From contig NZ_JAQYWB010000002.1 of assembly GCF_030145185.1 (NCBI RefSeq), positions 81,910 through 145,909 of the forward strand: a DNA stretch of 64,000 bases, written 5' to 3'. Shown piece by piece: positions 45,108 to 53,784 of this stretch. Numbering within the stretch: the first letter of the stretch is position 1; each line of letters starts with the position of its first letter. Origin of the DNA: Desulfoluna sp. Its GTDB lineage: Bacteria > Desulfobacterota > Desulfobacteria > Desulfobacterales > Desulfolunaceae. The notes below the pieces were generated by a model. It did no database searches. It was not told the DNA's origin and worked only from the letters and a program-made list of their open reading frames with translations. The position numbers were made by a program, and so were the translations under genes.

Positions 45108-45794
45108 TTACATGAAGAGGGATTCACGGAAAACAAATTGAAGACGGGTCGTCCCGATCTCGACGGTATCAAATTCTCGAAGCTTGACCGAGGTCCTCAG
45201 GGGCTCTCCATTAACGCGCGGCCGCTTAAATCCGCTGATATAATTGATTAAAAAACTCTTGGGCATCTTGCTGATGGTCATGGAAATTTTACCCACCCCG
45301 AATCCGGGCACCACAATATCACAGGCCGGGTCCTTGCCAATCTTGGTCACCTTTTTGGTCAGGGGTATATCGCCGCTGCCCCCCTTGAGAATCGAGAGAT
45401 AGGCATTGAGTTCGGCACTGGACCCAGAGGGCTGTTGACGGCCGACATCCATCACCACGGTCTTGTCCAAGGGAGCCAACTCCCGTTCAGGCCGGGTTTC
45501 TCCTCTGGCGTAACCAAAAATCAACTGATGACGCCCGATCAGGATGCTGTCCCCATGCTTCAACTGACAGGTCGTAATCATCGTGCGGTTGATCACCGTG
45601 CCGTTGGTGCTCTTCAGGTCGGTAATAAAATACCCCCCTTCCAAGCCGTCAATTTTTGCATGCTTGCCCGACACCGCCGCATTATCAATCACCACGTCAC
45701 TCTCTGGATGGCGTCCAATGGTCAGGCTTCCCCCCGGCTCCACTCTGTGTCGACTGATCACCCGATCTTTGAACTGCAGTTGAACTACCGGCAT
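45108..45794 (-). CDS. Double FHA-domain protein
   Basis: A 228-residue protein with a canonical N-terminal FHA domain (about 5-95): LTIGRHPESDVVI, VSGKHAKI and STNGTVIN contain the phosphothreonine-contacting Arg, Ser, His and Asn. A second FHA-like domain (about 140-225, IGKDPACDIVVPG) keeps the Gly but lacks the Arg and the Ser-x-x-His motif, so it is probably structural. FHA domains bind phosphothreonine peptides. It lies 124 bp after a PP2C phosphatase gene on the same strand, which suggests a Ser/Thr phosphorylation circuit, though no kinase is in the window. Confidence 0.9.
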   Translation of the reverse strand: MPVVQLQFKDRVISRHRVEPGGSLTIGRHPESDVVIDNAAVSGKHAKIDGLEGGYFITDLKSTNGTVINRTMITTCQLKHGDSILIGRHQLIFGYARGETRPERELAPLDKTVVMDVGRQQPSGSSAELNAYLSILKGGSGDIPLTKKVTKIGKDPACDIVVPGFGVGKISMTISKMPKSFLINYISGFKRPRVNGEPLRTSVKLREFDTVEIGTTRLQFVFRESLFM

Positions 45795-45918
45795 CGATTT
45801 ATCCTTTTATGATGGCATCGCACACAATCATGACGACGCCTGTGCATCCACAGGGCAAAACACCTCCGCAGAACAGCACGATTTTTTTTGGCCAGACACG
45901 GTGAATCGAACCCCGTGA

Positions 45919-46743
45919 CTAAGACCTTTTCACCCGGGGCAAGAGCTTGAACTTACCCAGTGCGCGGTTTACCCACCCTGAAAAAGGCCCCCTTTCCCTT
46001 CCGAAGACCTTGACCACCACCACGGTAATGTTGTCGTCCCCTCCCCGGGCATTGGCCAGCTCCACCAAGGTTCGGGCGGCATCCCCAGGGGAAAAATTGT
46101 TAGCCGCCTGAAGAATTTCCTCTTCGGACACCCGGTTGCTCAACCCATCGGAACAGATGACAAATCGATCCCCCGGATAACATTGACTCTCACACACATC
46201 GGCAGCAACACGCTCGCGGATCCCCACAGCGCGCGTGAGAATATGCTTCAACCGCTTGGGCTCCGGCGTCTTTTCGGCTTGGACGGACGTGTCCATGGAA
46301 AGATTGTGGGACACAGACACCATCTCAATGGTTTCACCGTGAATGCAGTAAACCGGGCTGTCCCCTACATTGGCCGCCACATAGGAGCTGCCGCAGATCC
46401 AGAGCGCCGATACCGTGGCCCCCATACCCTCATACCGATCCACATTACGAGCCGCCTGCCAGACCTTCCGGTTGGCATGGCCGATGGCATCCACCAGGGA
46501 AGAGGCTTCAGGAGAGAGACCGGAGCCCGTCGAAGGCACCGGGCCATCCGCCAGGTCTTTCACCTGATCAATATATTCCCTCATGCCTTCCACCACCAAC
46601 CGGCTGGCCACATCTCCGGCTTTGTGACCCCCCATGCCATCGGAAACGACATAGAGTTTCAGCTCATTGCTGGCAAAAAAGGCATCTTCATTCCGGAGCC
46701 TGCGGCATCCCACATCGGTCAGGGCGGCATTTTCGACATCCAT
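45919..46743 (-). CDS. PP2C-family serine/threonine phosphatase
   Basis: A 274-residue PPM/PP2C phosphatase (Stp1/PrpC-like), metal-dependent and probably cytoplasmic. The catalytic motifs are complete: RRLRNEDAFFA (about 14-24), VVSDGMGGHKAGDVAS (about 33-48), AANVGDSPVYCI (Pro where Arg is common), ICSDGLSNRVSEEE and RGGDDNITVVVV. The C-terminal ~30 residues are basic. It precedes the FHA gene and would reverse the phosphothreonine marks that the FHA protein reads. Confidence 0.92.
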   Translation of the reverse strand: MDVENAALTDVGCRRLRNEDAFFASNELKLYVVSDGMGGHKAGDVASRLVVEGMREYIDQVKDLADGPVPSTGSGLSPEASSLVDAIGHANRKVWQAARNVDRYEGMGATVSALWICGSSYVAANVGDSPVYCIHGETIEMVSVSHNLSMDTSVQAEKTPEPKRLKHILTRAVGIRERVAADVCESQCYPGDRFVICSDGLSNRVSEEEILQAANNFSPGDAARTLVELANARGGDDNITVVVVKVFGRERGPFSGWVNRALGKFKLLPRVKRS

Positions 46744-46847
46744 GGTGATCTACTTTCCAAGTCCATCGGGGTCTATGGCTGGGAATCACGCCGTTAGAGA
46801 AACGAACACACCCAGGCCTTTAAAGCGAGCGCGGTAACCGTCGGGCA

Positions 46848-47342
46848 TCAAACCGCCCCCGGCACCTCGGCTTGTGAAAAATAGCTCATGGAGGTCTTCT
46901 TCAATTCCCGCTTGCTGAACAACACCCTGTAGACAGTCACCCCCGTTTTTTCAGAAATACGGCGCGCGGTCTCCAGGCAGGTCTCGCGGCTGGTGGCGTG
47001 GACCATGGTATAGAGGTTGTAGGGCCACTCCTCGGCAGGATCTCGTCGGTAGCAGTGAGATACCTCGTTGAACGAAGCCATGAGGCCTCCCACCTCTTCC
47101 GACCGAGCCTCAGCCACCTGCCAGGCCACCATGGCGTTGGCAGTAAAACCCGATTTCTGGTGGCGTAAGGTGGCACCAAAACGGCGGAACATCCCTTTAT
47201 CGTCCAATCCTGTCAAGACGGAAAGAAAGACCTCTTCGGTCATCCCCAGTCTCTTAGCCAGCACCCGATAAGGGCGCTCACACACCGGAATATCCCCCTG
47301 GATGGCAGAAATCACCCTTTTTTCCTGATCAGTCAATTGCAT
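46848..47342 (-). CDS. ahbB: Siroheme decarboxylase subunit, AhbB-like (Lrp/AsnC fold)
   Basis: A 164-residue protein with an AsnC/Lrp-type HTH (about 3-55) and a RAM-like domain. The segment FRRFGATLRHQKSGFTANAM is characteristic of siroheme decarboxylases (AhbA/AhbB, NirD/L/G/H), which convert siroheme to 12,18-didecarboxysiroheme in the alternative heme route of sulfate reducers. The RHQKSG motif favours AhbB over AhbA, but this is not certain. Its ATG overlaps the mtnA stop by 10 bp, with an AAGGAGG site inside mtnA, so it is translated with mtnA. No AhbA, AhbC or AhbD is in the window. A plain Lrp-type regulator is a less likely alternative. Confidence 0.75.
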   Translation of the reverse strand: MQLTDQEKRVISAIQGDIPVCERPYRVLAKRLGMTEEVFLSVLTGLDDKGMFRRFGATLRHQKSGFTANAMVAWQVAEARSEEVGGLMASFNEVSHCYRRDPAEEWPYNLYTMVHATSRETCLETARRISEKTGVTVYRVLFSKRELKKTSMSYFSQAEVPGAV

Positions 47343-48457
47343 GGTGCCTCCTTTCCCTTTTCAGGAAAGAGTCCGAGGACCCCCTCGCGACTCGCCGCGC
47401 ACAGGCCTCTTTCGGTAATAAACCCGGTCACAAGCCGTGCCGGTGTCACGTCAAAGGCGTGATTCTCACAGGCAGAGCTGGCCGGCGGGACAAGAACCTG
47501 GACGGTTTTCCCAGCCACCTGCCCCTGAACATAGCGAATCTCATCAGGATTTCGCACCTCAATGGGGATCTCTTTCACCCCATCATCCATCTCCCAGTCG
47601 AAGGTCGAAGAGGGAAGCGCCACCCAAAAAGGAATCCCGTTGTCCCTGGCTGCCAGGGCTTTCAAGTAGGTCCCGATTTTATTGGCCACATCTCCGGTCC
47701 AGGTGGTGCGATCGGTGCCTGTGATGACAAGATCCACCTGGCCATGCTGCATGAGATGCCCTCCGGCGTTGTCGGCAATCACCGTGTGAGCCACCCCGTG
47801 CTTCCCAAGTTCCCAGGCCGTCAGACGGGCGCCCTGGTTCAAAGGACGGGTCTCATCCACCCAGACGTGAACATCAATCCCGCGGTTGAACGCTTCGTAG
47901 ATCGGTGCCGTGGCGGTGCCATAGTCCACACAGGCCAGCCACCCGGCGTTGCAGTGGGTCAGGATGTTGACGGTTTCCCCTTGCTTCCGGCGGCTGATCT
48001 CTTCGATGAGGGAGACACCAAAGACCCCGATCTGGCGGCAGTTCTCCGCCTCCTCATCGGCGATCAGCTCCGCCTCTTTGCGAGCGGCGCGCACGCGATG
48101 AACGTCCCCCTGAACCGACGCCAGGCAGGCCATCATCCGATCCACCGCCCAGGCCAGATTCACAGCCGTGGGACGAGACGATTTCAAGCGCTCTGCTTCA
48201 CCTTGAAGCCAGACGTCTGTGATCTGGCCTCCCGGCGCATTGATGCAGGCCAGATAGACCCCCCAGGCACCGGTGGCACCAATCAGGGGGGCTCCCCGCA
48301 CGAACATCTCCCGGATGGCGTCCAGAGTATCATCCACGCCCTTCAGAGCCACGATCACCAGCTCATGGGGTAGCATTCTCTGATCAATCACAAGGACTTC
48401 CAGGGGGTTGTCGTTATTCAGCCAGATGGGCCTCATCTCTTTGCCGTCTACCTTCAT
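47333..48457 (-). CDS. mtnA: S-methyl-5-thioribose-1-phosphate isomerase
   Basis: A 374-residue enzyme of the methionine-salvage type, converting methylthioribose 1-phosphate to methylthioribulose 1-phosphate. The fold is eIF2B-alpha-like, with MFVRGAPLIGATGAWGVYLA (about 50), ILTHCNAGWLACVDYG (catalytic Cys about 162), WVDETRPLNQGARLTAWEL and GTDRTTWTGDVANKIGTY (catalytic Asp). I start at ATG 48457, with GAGG five bases upstream; the frame is open to 48490. It is divergent from mtnP, which supplies its substrate. Confidence 0.93.
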   Translation of the reverse strand: MKVDGKEMRPIWLNNDNPLEVLVIDQRMLPHELVIVALKGVDDTLDAIREMFVRGAPLIGATGAWGVYLACINAPGGQITDVWLQGEAERLKSSRPTAVNLAWAVDRMMACLASVQGDVHRVRAARKEAELIADEEAENCRQIGVFGVSLIEEISRRKQGETVNILTHCNAGWLACVDYGTATAPIYEAFNRGIDVHVWVDETRPLNQGARLTAWELGKHGVAHTVIADNAGGHLMQHGQVDLVITGTDRTTWTGDVANKIGTYLKALAARDNGIPFWVALPSSTFDWEMDDGVKEIPIEVRNPDEIRYVQGQVAGKTVQVLVPPASSACENHAFDVTPARLVTGFITERGLCAASREGVLGLFPEKGKEAPCN

Positions 48458-48703
48458 AGGAACCTCGTATATCTCCTGGGCACCTCCCATTCACAGGCAG
48501 ACAGGGGGTCAGGAACAAAAATATTGTCTCATATCACGCATTAACGTATAAACCTTAGTATCATAATTCAAGGTTCTCGTATAGCGGTTATCCGGCGGTT
48601 TCCGGCGGGAATCGGACGCCTGCCAAGGCCCCGGTGGCCCCTCGCCGGGAAGACAATGCGCAAGGCAACGACATGAGGTCACAGGGAATTTAAGGAGAGG
48701 CAC

Positions 48704-49456
48704 ATGATTCAGGTGGGCATCATCGGCGGGTCGGGACTCGACGACCCGAAGATTCTAAAAAATGCGGAAGAGATCACCCTTACCACACCCTTCGGTGACC
48801 CCTCATCCCCCATCACCCGAGGCGTCATGGACGGACGCACCGTTTTGCTCCTGGCCCGCCACGGACGCCAGCATCAGTTCAGCCCCAGTCAGGTAAACTA
48901 TCGCGCAAACATCCATGCCCTGAAAGAGCTGGGAGCCACTCACCTCGTGGCCACCACCGCCTGCGGCAGCCTGCGGGAGGAGATCGAGCGGGGCCACTTC
49001 GTCATCCTGGATCAATTCATCGACTTCACCCGCAAACGGGCCCACACCTTTCATGACGACTTCACCAGCGGCGCCGTCCATACCGGCATGGCCACCCCCT
49101 TTGACGCCCACCTGCGAAAGGTGCTCTTTGACACCAGCACAAAGCTCGGCAACCCCACCCATCACACAGGAACGGTGGTGACCATCGAGGGGCCGCGCTT
49201 CTCCACCCGGGCCGAATCCAGGATGTTCCGCTCTTGGGGAGCCGATGTCGTCAACATGAGCGTCGCCACAGAGGCCGCCCTGGCCAATGAAGCGGGGATC
49301 CCTTACGCCGCCGTCGCCATGAGCACCGATTATGACTGCTGGAAAGAGGACGAAACCCCCGTCTCCTGGGAAGAGATCCTTGAGGTCTTTCACAAGAACA
49401 CCGACCGGGTCCAGGGGCTGCTGTTAAAAGCAATACCCAGAATCGGTGAGGCATAA
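48704..49456 (+). CDS. mtnP: S-methyl-5'-thioadenosine phosphorylase
   Basis: A 250-residue purine nucleoside phosphorylase-type enzyme that splits methylthioadenosine with phosphate to adenine and methylthioribose 1-phosphate. The motifs are VGIIGGSGLDD at the start, RHGRQHQFSPSQVNYRAN, TTACGSL, TIEGPRFSTRAESRMFRSWG and VNMSVATEAALANEAGI. AAGGAG precedes the ATG. apt follows by 52 bp, so the adenine released is recycled by the next gene, and the sugar phosphate goes to the divergent mtnA. Confidence 0.94.
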   Translation: MIQVGIIGGSGLDDPKILKNAEEITLTTPFGDPSSPITRGVMDGRTVLLLARHGRQHQFSPSQVNYRANIHALKELGATHLVATTACGSLREEIERGHFVILDQFIDFTRKRAHTFHDDFTSGAVHTGMATPFDAHLRKVLFDTSTKLGNPTHHTGTVVTIEGPRFSTRAESRMFRSWGADVVNMSVATEAALANEAGIPYAAVAMSTDYDCWKEDETPVSWEEILEVFHKNTDRVQGLLLKAIPRIGEA

Positions 49457-49508
49457 AAAAGACACCTTAATAAAACCAACAAAACAGATAAAAGAGATCA
49501 GGAAGAGC

Positions 49509-50030
49509 ATGACTATTAAAGAGAGCATTCGGTCCATCCCCGGATGGCCCATTGAAGGCGTTATTTTCCGTGACATCACCACCCTGATGCAGGACCCGAA
49601 CGCCTATCACGCGGCTTGCGATCAGTTTTACGAACGTTACAAAGGAAAGAACATTGAAAAAGTGGTGGGCATCGACGCCCGCGGCTTCGTGTTCGGCGCG
49701 GTCCTGGCCTACCAGCTCGGCGTTGGATTTGTTCCAGTAAGAAAAAAAGGAAAACTTCCCTGGAAAACCATTGAAGAGTCCTATGCCCTGGAGTACGGGG
49801 AAGCCGAAGTGGAGATACACGAAGACGCCATCGAAAAAGGCGAGAAAGTGGTGATCATCGACGACCTCATCGCCACCGGGGGCACCATTGAGGCGGCCAT
49901 CAACCTGGTGAAGCGCCTGGGCGGCGACATCGTGGAGTGCGGATTTATCGTGGAACTGCCAGAACTCGGCGGACGAAGCAAAACCGGCGACACCCCCATC
50001 TACGCCATGTGTGAATTCGAAGGCGATTGA
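49509..50030 (+). CDS. apt: Adenine phosphoribosyltransferase
   Basis: A 173-residue type I phosphoribosyltransferase converting adenine and PRPP to AMP. It has IRSIPGWPIEGVIFRDITTL at the start, GIDARGFVFGAVLAYQL, the flexible-loop RKKGKLPW, and the PRPP motif VVIIDDLIATGGT (about 115-127). The start ATG 49509 follows AGGAAG; the frame extends upstream into the mtnP 3' end. It is second in the mtnP-apt operon. Confidence 0.96.
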   Translation: MTIKESIRSIPGWPIEGVIFRDITTLMQDPNAYHAACDQFYERYKGKNIEKVVGIDARGFVFGAVLAYQLGVGFVPVRKKGKLPWKTIEESYALEYGEAEVEIHEDAIEKGEKVVIIDDLIATGGTIEAAINLVKRLGGDIVECGFIVELPELGGRSKTGDTPIYAMCEFEGD

Positions 50031-50086
50031 CCGGAGGGGCTCACCGTCTCGGACGAACGCCAGAAAACAGGTTTGATTTAAAAATG

Positions 50087-50120
50087 AAGGGCCGACCCAA
50101 AGGGGTCTGCCCTTTTTTTA
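50087..50120. terminator. Terminator between apt and the iclR-type gene
   Basis: The stem AAGGGCCGACCC pairs with GGGGTCTGCCCTT (one internal mismatch), loop AAA, followed by seven T. The T run overlaps the stop codon of the convergent regulator gene. Confidence 0.88.
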
Positions 50121-50903
50121 TCTCCCCTCTGACGCCCCGTGCATCGGGTTGGGGGCGTACCCCAGGGCAAAGGAGATCTCTCCGGCGGTGCGCTTGACCT
50201 CGCTGGCGATGGATGGCATCTCCCCCCGTTTAAGTAGCTCCGGAGTACCCGAGACACTGAGGGCCGCCACGCAAGACCCGGTATGGTCAAACAGGGGGGA
50301 CGCGATGCAGGCCAGCCCTTTAAGATACTCCTCCGACTCACAGGCATACCCCAGAGCCCTGGCGGTCTCCAGCTCAGAGCGCAAAACATGGTCATCGGTC
50401 AGGGTCTGCGGTGTCAAAGGGGCCAATCGGGTGCGAGATAAATAGGCCTCCAGCGCCTGGGATGAACAGGTGGAGAGAATCGCCTTGCCAACGGCCGAGC
50501 AATAGGCCGGGACCTTGGGTCCGAGAGTTGTAAAAGGAAGGGGCTGATCATTGGGGAACAGGTTCAAGGTAACAAGGACCATCCCCCGATCCCAGATGGC
50601 GATACGGGCCATCAGGGAGGTCTGACGTGCGAGGCGCTGCGCAGCAGACCCGCCGATCTGATTGACCCGGAGATGGCTGGTGACGCAGGTACCCAACTCG
50701 TACACCCGAAGACCCAGAGAGTACTTTCGGGTCTCATCGCTCTGGCTGAGAAAGCCCTCGTCGGCCAGGGTTTGAACCAGGCCGTGAACGGTGGGTTTGG
50801 GCAACCCCATGAAGCCGGCCATCTCGGTAATCCCCAGGACAGGCCGAGACGGGGTGAAAAGGGAGAGTATGTCAAGAGCCCGCTTTACCGATTGAATCGT
50901 CAT
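50118..50903 (-). CDS. IclR family transcriptional regulator
   Basis: A 261-residue regulator. The winged-helix domain (about 1-65) contains TIQSVKRALDILSLF and ITEMAGFMGLPKPTVHGLVQ; the C-terminal effector domain (about 75-250) has AYCSAVGKAILS and the end motif CVAALSVSGT. IclR proteins usually control catabolic operons in response to small carboxylates or aromatics. I start at ATG 50903, with GGAGG five bases upstream; the frame is open to 50987. No metabolic operon adjoins it, so its target is unknown. Confidence 0.92.
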   Translation of the reverse strand: MTIQSVKRALDILSLFTPSRPVLGITEMAGFMGLPKPTVHGLVQTLADEGFLSQSDETRKYSLGLRVYELGTCVTSHLRVNQIGGSAAQRLARQTSLMARIAIWDRGMVLVTLNLFPNDQPLPFTTLGPKVPAYCSAVGKAILSTCSSQALEAYLSRTRLAPLTPQTLTDDHVLRSELETARALGYACESEEYLKGLACIASPLFDHTGSCVAALSVSGTPELLKRGEMPSIASEVKRTAGEISFALGYAPNPMHGASEGR

Positions 50904-51241
50904 ACTTGCCTCCATACCACAGAGAATCCGTTTCCACAGACGCCTGAAAACGACGCCCCCCGCACACCCCTTCCATGTTTCAACCAAACCCTATGTAGTA
51001 CATCGCCCAGAGCCTGTCAAACCAGCGCAACCCGAATCTTTTTATCTAGCTCTTCATCAATTTGTACGCCAATGCAACCGCTGGAGACATCCTTCTTCTT
51101 CTCTCAAAGAAAGGGTGGGTTGTCCACGACGGCCGGGTAAACGACAAGCCCTTCACCTTGACACCGCCCCCCAAAACAAGTACAACCGTCCATGCGTTTT
51201 TACCTGAAACAACTCTCAATTTTTTCAAGGAGATGACCACC

Positions 51242-51526
51242 ATGTTTGGAATGGGGATGCCCGAAATCCTCCTGATCATGGCCGTGGCGCTTATCGTCAT
51301 CGGCCCCAAAAAACTGCCTGAGCTGGCCCAAACCCTCGGCAAAGCCTTTGGAGAATTTCGCAAGGCAACAAGCGATCTCAAGGAAACCTTTACGGTTGAC
51401 CTGGAGACCCCTTCCACCGAAAAGGCAGGTGGCGAGATAAAAAAAGTGTCCCTGATCCCTCCCGATGCCCTCTCCCCCGAGGCCGAGGAAGTCGAGCCAG
51501 AGACGCCGGACCAGAAAGAGGTTTAA
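51242..51526 (+). CDS. tatB: Sec-independent translocase subunit TatA/TatB
   Basis: A 94-residue membrane protein: one N-terminal membrane helix ([20 protein letters not shown]), a hinge, an amphipathic helix ([20 protein letters not shown]) and an acidic tail. This is the TatA/TatB family, which works with TatC to export folded twin-arginine proteins such as periplasmic hydrogenases and molybdoenzymes. The GPKKLPEL and [10 protein letters not shown] pattern leans to TatB, but A and B cannot be separated firmly. I start at 51242 because AAGGAG (51227-51232) directly abuts an earlier ATG at 51233. tatC follows. Confidence 0.9.
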   Translation: MFGMGMPEILLIMAVALIVIGPKKLPELAQTLGKAFGEFRKATSDLKETFTVDLETPSTEKAGGEIKKVSLIPPDALSPEAEEVEPETPDQKEV

Positions 51527-51538
51527 TGACGGGCTCTT

Positions 51539-51559
51539 TTGCGGTGTCAGACACCGCAA
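51539..51559 (+). promoter_or_regulatory. Intra-operon hairpin between tatB and tatC
   Basis: TTGCGGTGT-cag-ACACCGCAA is a perfect 9-bp stem with a 3-base loop and no T run. It may be an mRNA processing or stability element that sets the tatB:tatC ratio. Confidence 0.5.
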
Positions 51560-51636
51560 GACAGACAAAAGCAGCCCGATAAGACGACAGACCACGCTTC
51601 GCCATGGTGCGGAGCCACCCATAAAGAGACCGAATC

Positions 51637-52452
51637 ATGCAGGAAGAGGACAAACTCCCGTTTACCGATCACCTGGAGGAGCTGAGAACCCGGCTCATCC
51701 GCTGCTTTATCGCCATCGTCATCGGGTCGGCCGCCGCCTATGGGTTCAAAGAGGTGATCTTTACCCTCCTTACCCAGCCCCTCCTCGACGTGCTCCCCGA
51801 GGGCGGTGCCATTATCTTTACCGGCCTTCCCGAGGCCTTCTTCACCTATCTTAAGGTTTCCCTCCTGGCCGGCCTGCTCCTGGCCAGCCCGGTGATTATC
51901 TTCGAGATCTGGATGTTCATCGCTCCGGGGCTCTACAAGCGGGAGAAGTGGATCATGGCACCGGCCATTCTGCTCTCCGTGCTCTTCTTTACCGGCGGTG
52001 CCCTCTTCGGCTACTTTCTCGTTTTCCCCTTCGGGTTTAAGTTCTTTCTGGGCTTCGCAACGGAGTCCCTCAGGGCCCTGCCCACCATGCGGGAGTACCT
52101 CTCCTTTGCCTCCAAACTTCTCATGGCCTTCGGCCTCGCCTTCGAGCTCCCGATCTTTATCACCATCCTGGCCATCATGGGCCTCGTGACGCCTGCATTC
52201 CTGAGGAAACACCGCAAATATGCCGTGGTCTTCTTCTTTATCTTCGGCGCTATCCTCACCCCCCCGGACGTGGTCACCCAGATCCTGCTGGCCACCCCCA
52301 TGATCCTGCTCTATGAACTGAGCATTTTCGGGGCCATGGCCTTCGGCAGACGCCCCCTGGGCACCACCGATGACGAGGACGAAGAGAAGGATGAGGAGAA
52401 GGACAGCAAAACCGACGTCAAAGACGATGAGGTCACAACCAAAAAAGAGTAA
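51637..52452 (+). CDS. tatC: Sec-independent translocase subunit TatC
   Basis: A 271-residue inner-membrane protein with six predicted helices. It begins LPFTDHLEELRTRLIRCFIA (conserved cytoplasmic Glu/Arg motif) and has the FxTYLKVS segment after the first periplasmic loop and RKYAVVFFFIFGAILTPPDV before the last helices. TatC recognises the twin-arginine signal. After the last helix comes an acidic tail of about 30 residues rich in Asp, Glu and Lys, longer than in E. coli. It follows tatB by 110 bp. Confidence 0.94.
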   Translation: MQEEDKLPFTDHLEELRTRLIRCFIAIVIGSAAAYGFKEVIFTLLTQPLLDVLPEGGAIIFTGLPEAFFTYLKVSLLAGLLLASPVIIFEIWMFIAPGLYKREKWIMAPAILLSVLFFTGGALFGYFLVFPFGFKFFLGFATESLRALPTMREYLSFASKLLMAFGLAFELPIFITILAIMGLVTPAFLRKHRKYAVVFFFIFGAILTPPDVVTQILLATPMILLYELSIFGAMAFGRRPLGTTDDEDEEKDEEKDSKTDVKDDEVTTKKE

Positions 52453-52482
52453 CCTGATCTAACCTCACCACCCCAGATAGAC

Positions 52483-52519
52483 GGGGGCCGGAACCCTTCG
52501 GCCCCCTATTTTTTTTTCT
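52483..52519 (+). terminator. Rho-independent terminator after tatC
   Basis: GGGGGCCGGAA pairs with TTCGGCCCCC (one bulged G), then TATTTTTTTTT. It is just before the 3' end of convergent aroK. Confidence 0.92.
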
Positions 52520-52530
52520 GCCAAGCCCCC

Positions 52531-53049
52531 CTATCGCCAGATCTCACCCTCCCTATTGATCAGGGCCTCATGAACCACGTCGGCAACCCCGGAGGGGGTC
52601 AACCCTTCGGTGGGAATCACGAGGTGAGCACACGCCATATAGAGGGGGTGGCGCTCATGATACAGGCTTTCGACGCTCATGCCCGGCTGAATCACCACGC
52701 CTCGAGCCTCCAGATCGCTGAGACGCTCCAGGAGAACAGACAAGGGGGTGTGCAGGTAGACCACCAGGCCATGGGTGGCCAGATGATCCATGGCCCGACG
52801 TCCGTAGATGACGCTTCCACCAGTGGCGATGACGGTGGCGGTGGCCTCCATGCCACAGAGGTGACTCTCCTCCAGCGCCTTGAACCTCTCCATCCCCTCC
52901 TCCCGAATGATCTCTGAAAGACGACGCCCCTCCCGGGCCTGGATATAGACATCGCTGTCGGTAAAATTCAGGCCAAGGCGCTTGGCGAGGATCACCCCCA
53001 CGGTGCTCTTTCCCGCGGCGGGCATGCCGGTCAGTACCACATTTTTCAT
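52531..53049 (-). CDS. aroK: Shikimate kinase
   Basis: A 172-residue P-loop kinase that phosphorylates shikimate at the 3-hydroxyl in the chorismate pathway. Walker A is GMPAAGKSTVG (about 8-18), the shikimate-binding Asp is in NFTDSDVYI, then VIATGGSVIYG (about 75-85). The lid/adenine region DLEARGVVIQPG and HERHPLY is more diverged than in E. coli AroK, and a related gluconate/other small-molecule kinase is a lesser alternative. Single gene; the ~250-bp gap to mobB shows no clear element. Confidence 0.85.
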   Translation of the reverse strand: MKNVVLTGMPAAGKSTVGVILAKRLGLNFTDSDVYIQAREGRRLSEIIREEGMERFKALEESHLCGMEATATVIATGGSVIYGRRAMDHLATHGLVVYLHTPLSVLLERLSDLEARGVVIQPGMSVESLYHERHPLYMACAHLVIPTEGLTPSGVADVVHEALINREGEIWR

Positions 53050-53298
53050 TATAAATTATCCTCCTCGTCCATGACCCCGTTCAATTTTTATACATAGAAA
53101 AGCCCCCACAATAACGCATTGCGTCCGCCCTTTCAAATCTTCCTGTGCAAACAAAGAATCCCTCGAATTTTACCGAGAGCAAGAGGCCCTGCGGCCAGGC
53201 CCGCATTTGCCTTGACAAGGCCGAAGCCAATCCCATAGGCTATCGAAATCCTCGCCCCTGACGGCGGCTTAAATCAACCTCTGAAAGGACCCTCCTCC

Positions 53299-53778
53299 AT
53301 GACAGTCACCCTCTCCATCGTGGGTAAATCAGGCTCCGGAAAAACCACGCTGATGACGCGGATCCTCCCGTTGCTTCAACAAAAAGGCTTTCGAGTAGGG
53401 ATCATCAAGCACACCGCCCACGGCTTTTCCATGGACCATGAAGGAAAGGACAGCTGGAAGTATCAGCAGGCTGGAGCCGATGCGGTGATGGTGGCCTCAG
53501 AGACCGCCTACGCCCTGGTCAAAAAAGTGACCCCGGTGTGCCTGGAAGAGTTGGAAGGACAGATGAAGGATGTGGATCTCATCCTCACCGAAGGATACAA
53601 GGGATCGGATCGTCCCAAGATTGAAGTCAACCGAGCCGCGACGGGCAAAAAAAACCTGACGGGACTCACGCAGCTCGTGGCCCGCATCACGGACACCCCG
53701 CAGGAGGATGGCCTGCCCACCCTTCACCCGGACGACGCCCAGGGGGTCGCCGATTTCATTGCCAAGACCTTTTTATAA
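53299..53778 (+). CDS. mobB: Molybdopterin-guanine dinucleotide biosynthesis protein MobB
   Basis: A 159-residue P-loop GTPase-like adapter that assists MobA in attaching GMP to molybdopterin for MGD-dependent enzymes. It has Walker A IVGKSGSGKTTLMTR (about 7-21), GIIKHTAHGFSMDHEGKDSW (about 34-53) and LILTEGYKGSDRPKIEVNR. Length is typical. MobA is not in the window. Many Tat substrates carry this cofactor, so proximity to tatBC is functionally sensible. It is convergent with the mla-type operon, 6 bp between stops. Confidence 0.92.
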   Translation: MTVTLSIVGKSGSGKTTLMTRILPLLQQKGFRVGIIKHTAHGFSMDHEGKDSWKYQQAGADAVMVASETAYALVKKVTPVCLEELEGQMKDVDLILTEGYKGSDRPKIEVNRAATGKKNLTGLTQLVARITDTPQEDGLPTLHPDDAQGVADFIAKTFL

Positions 53779-53784
53779 GGGATC

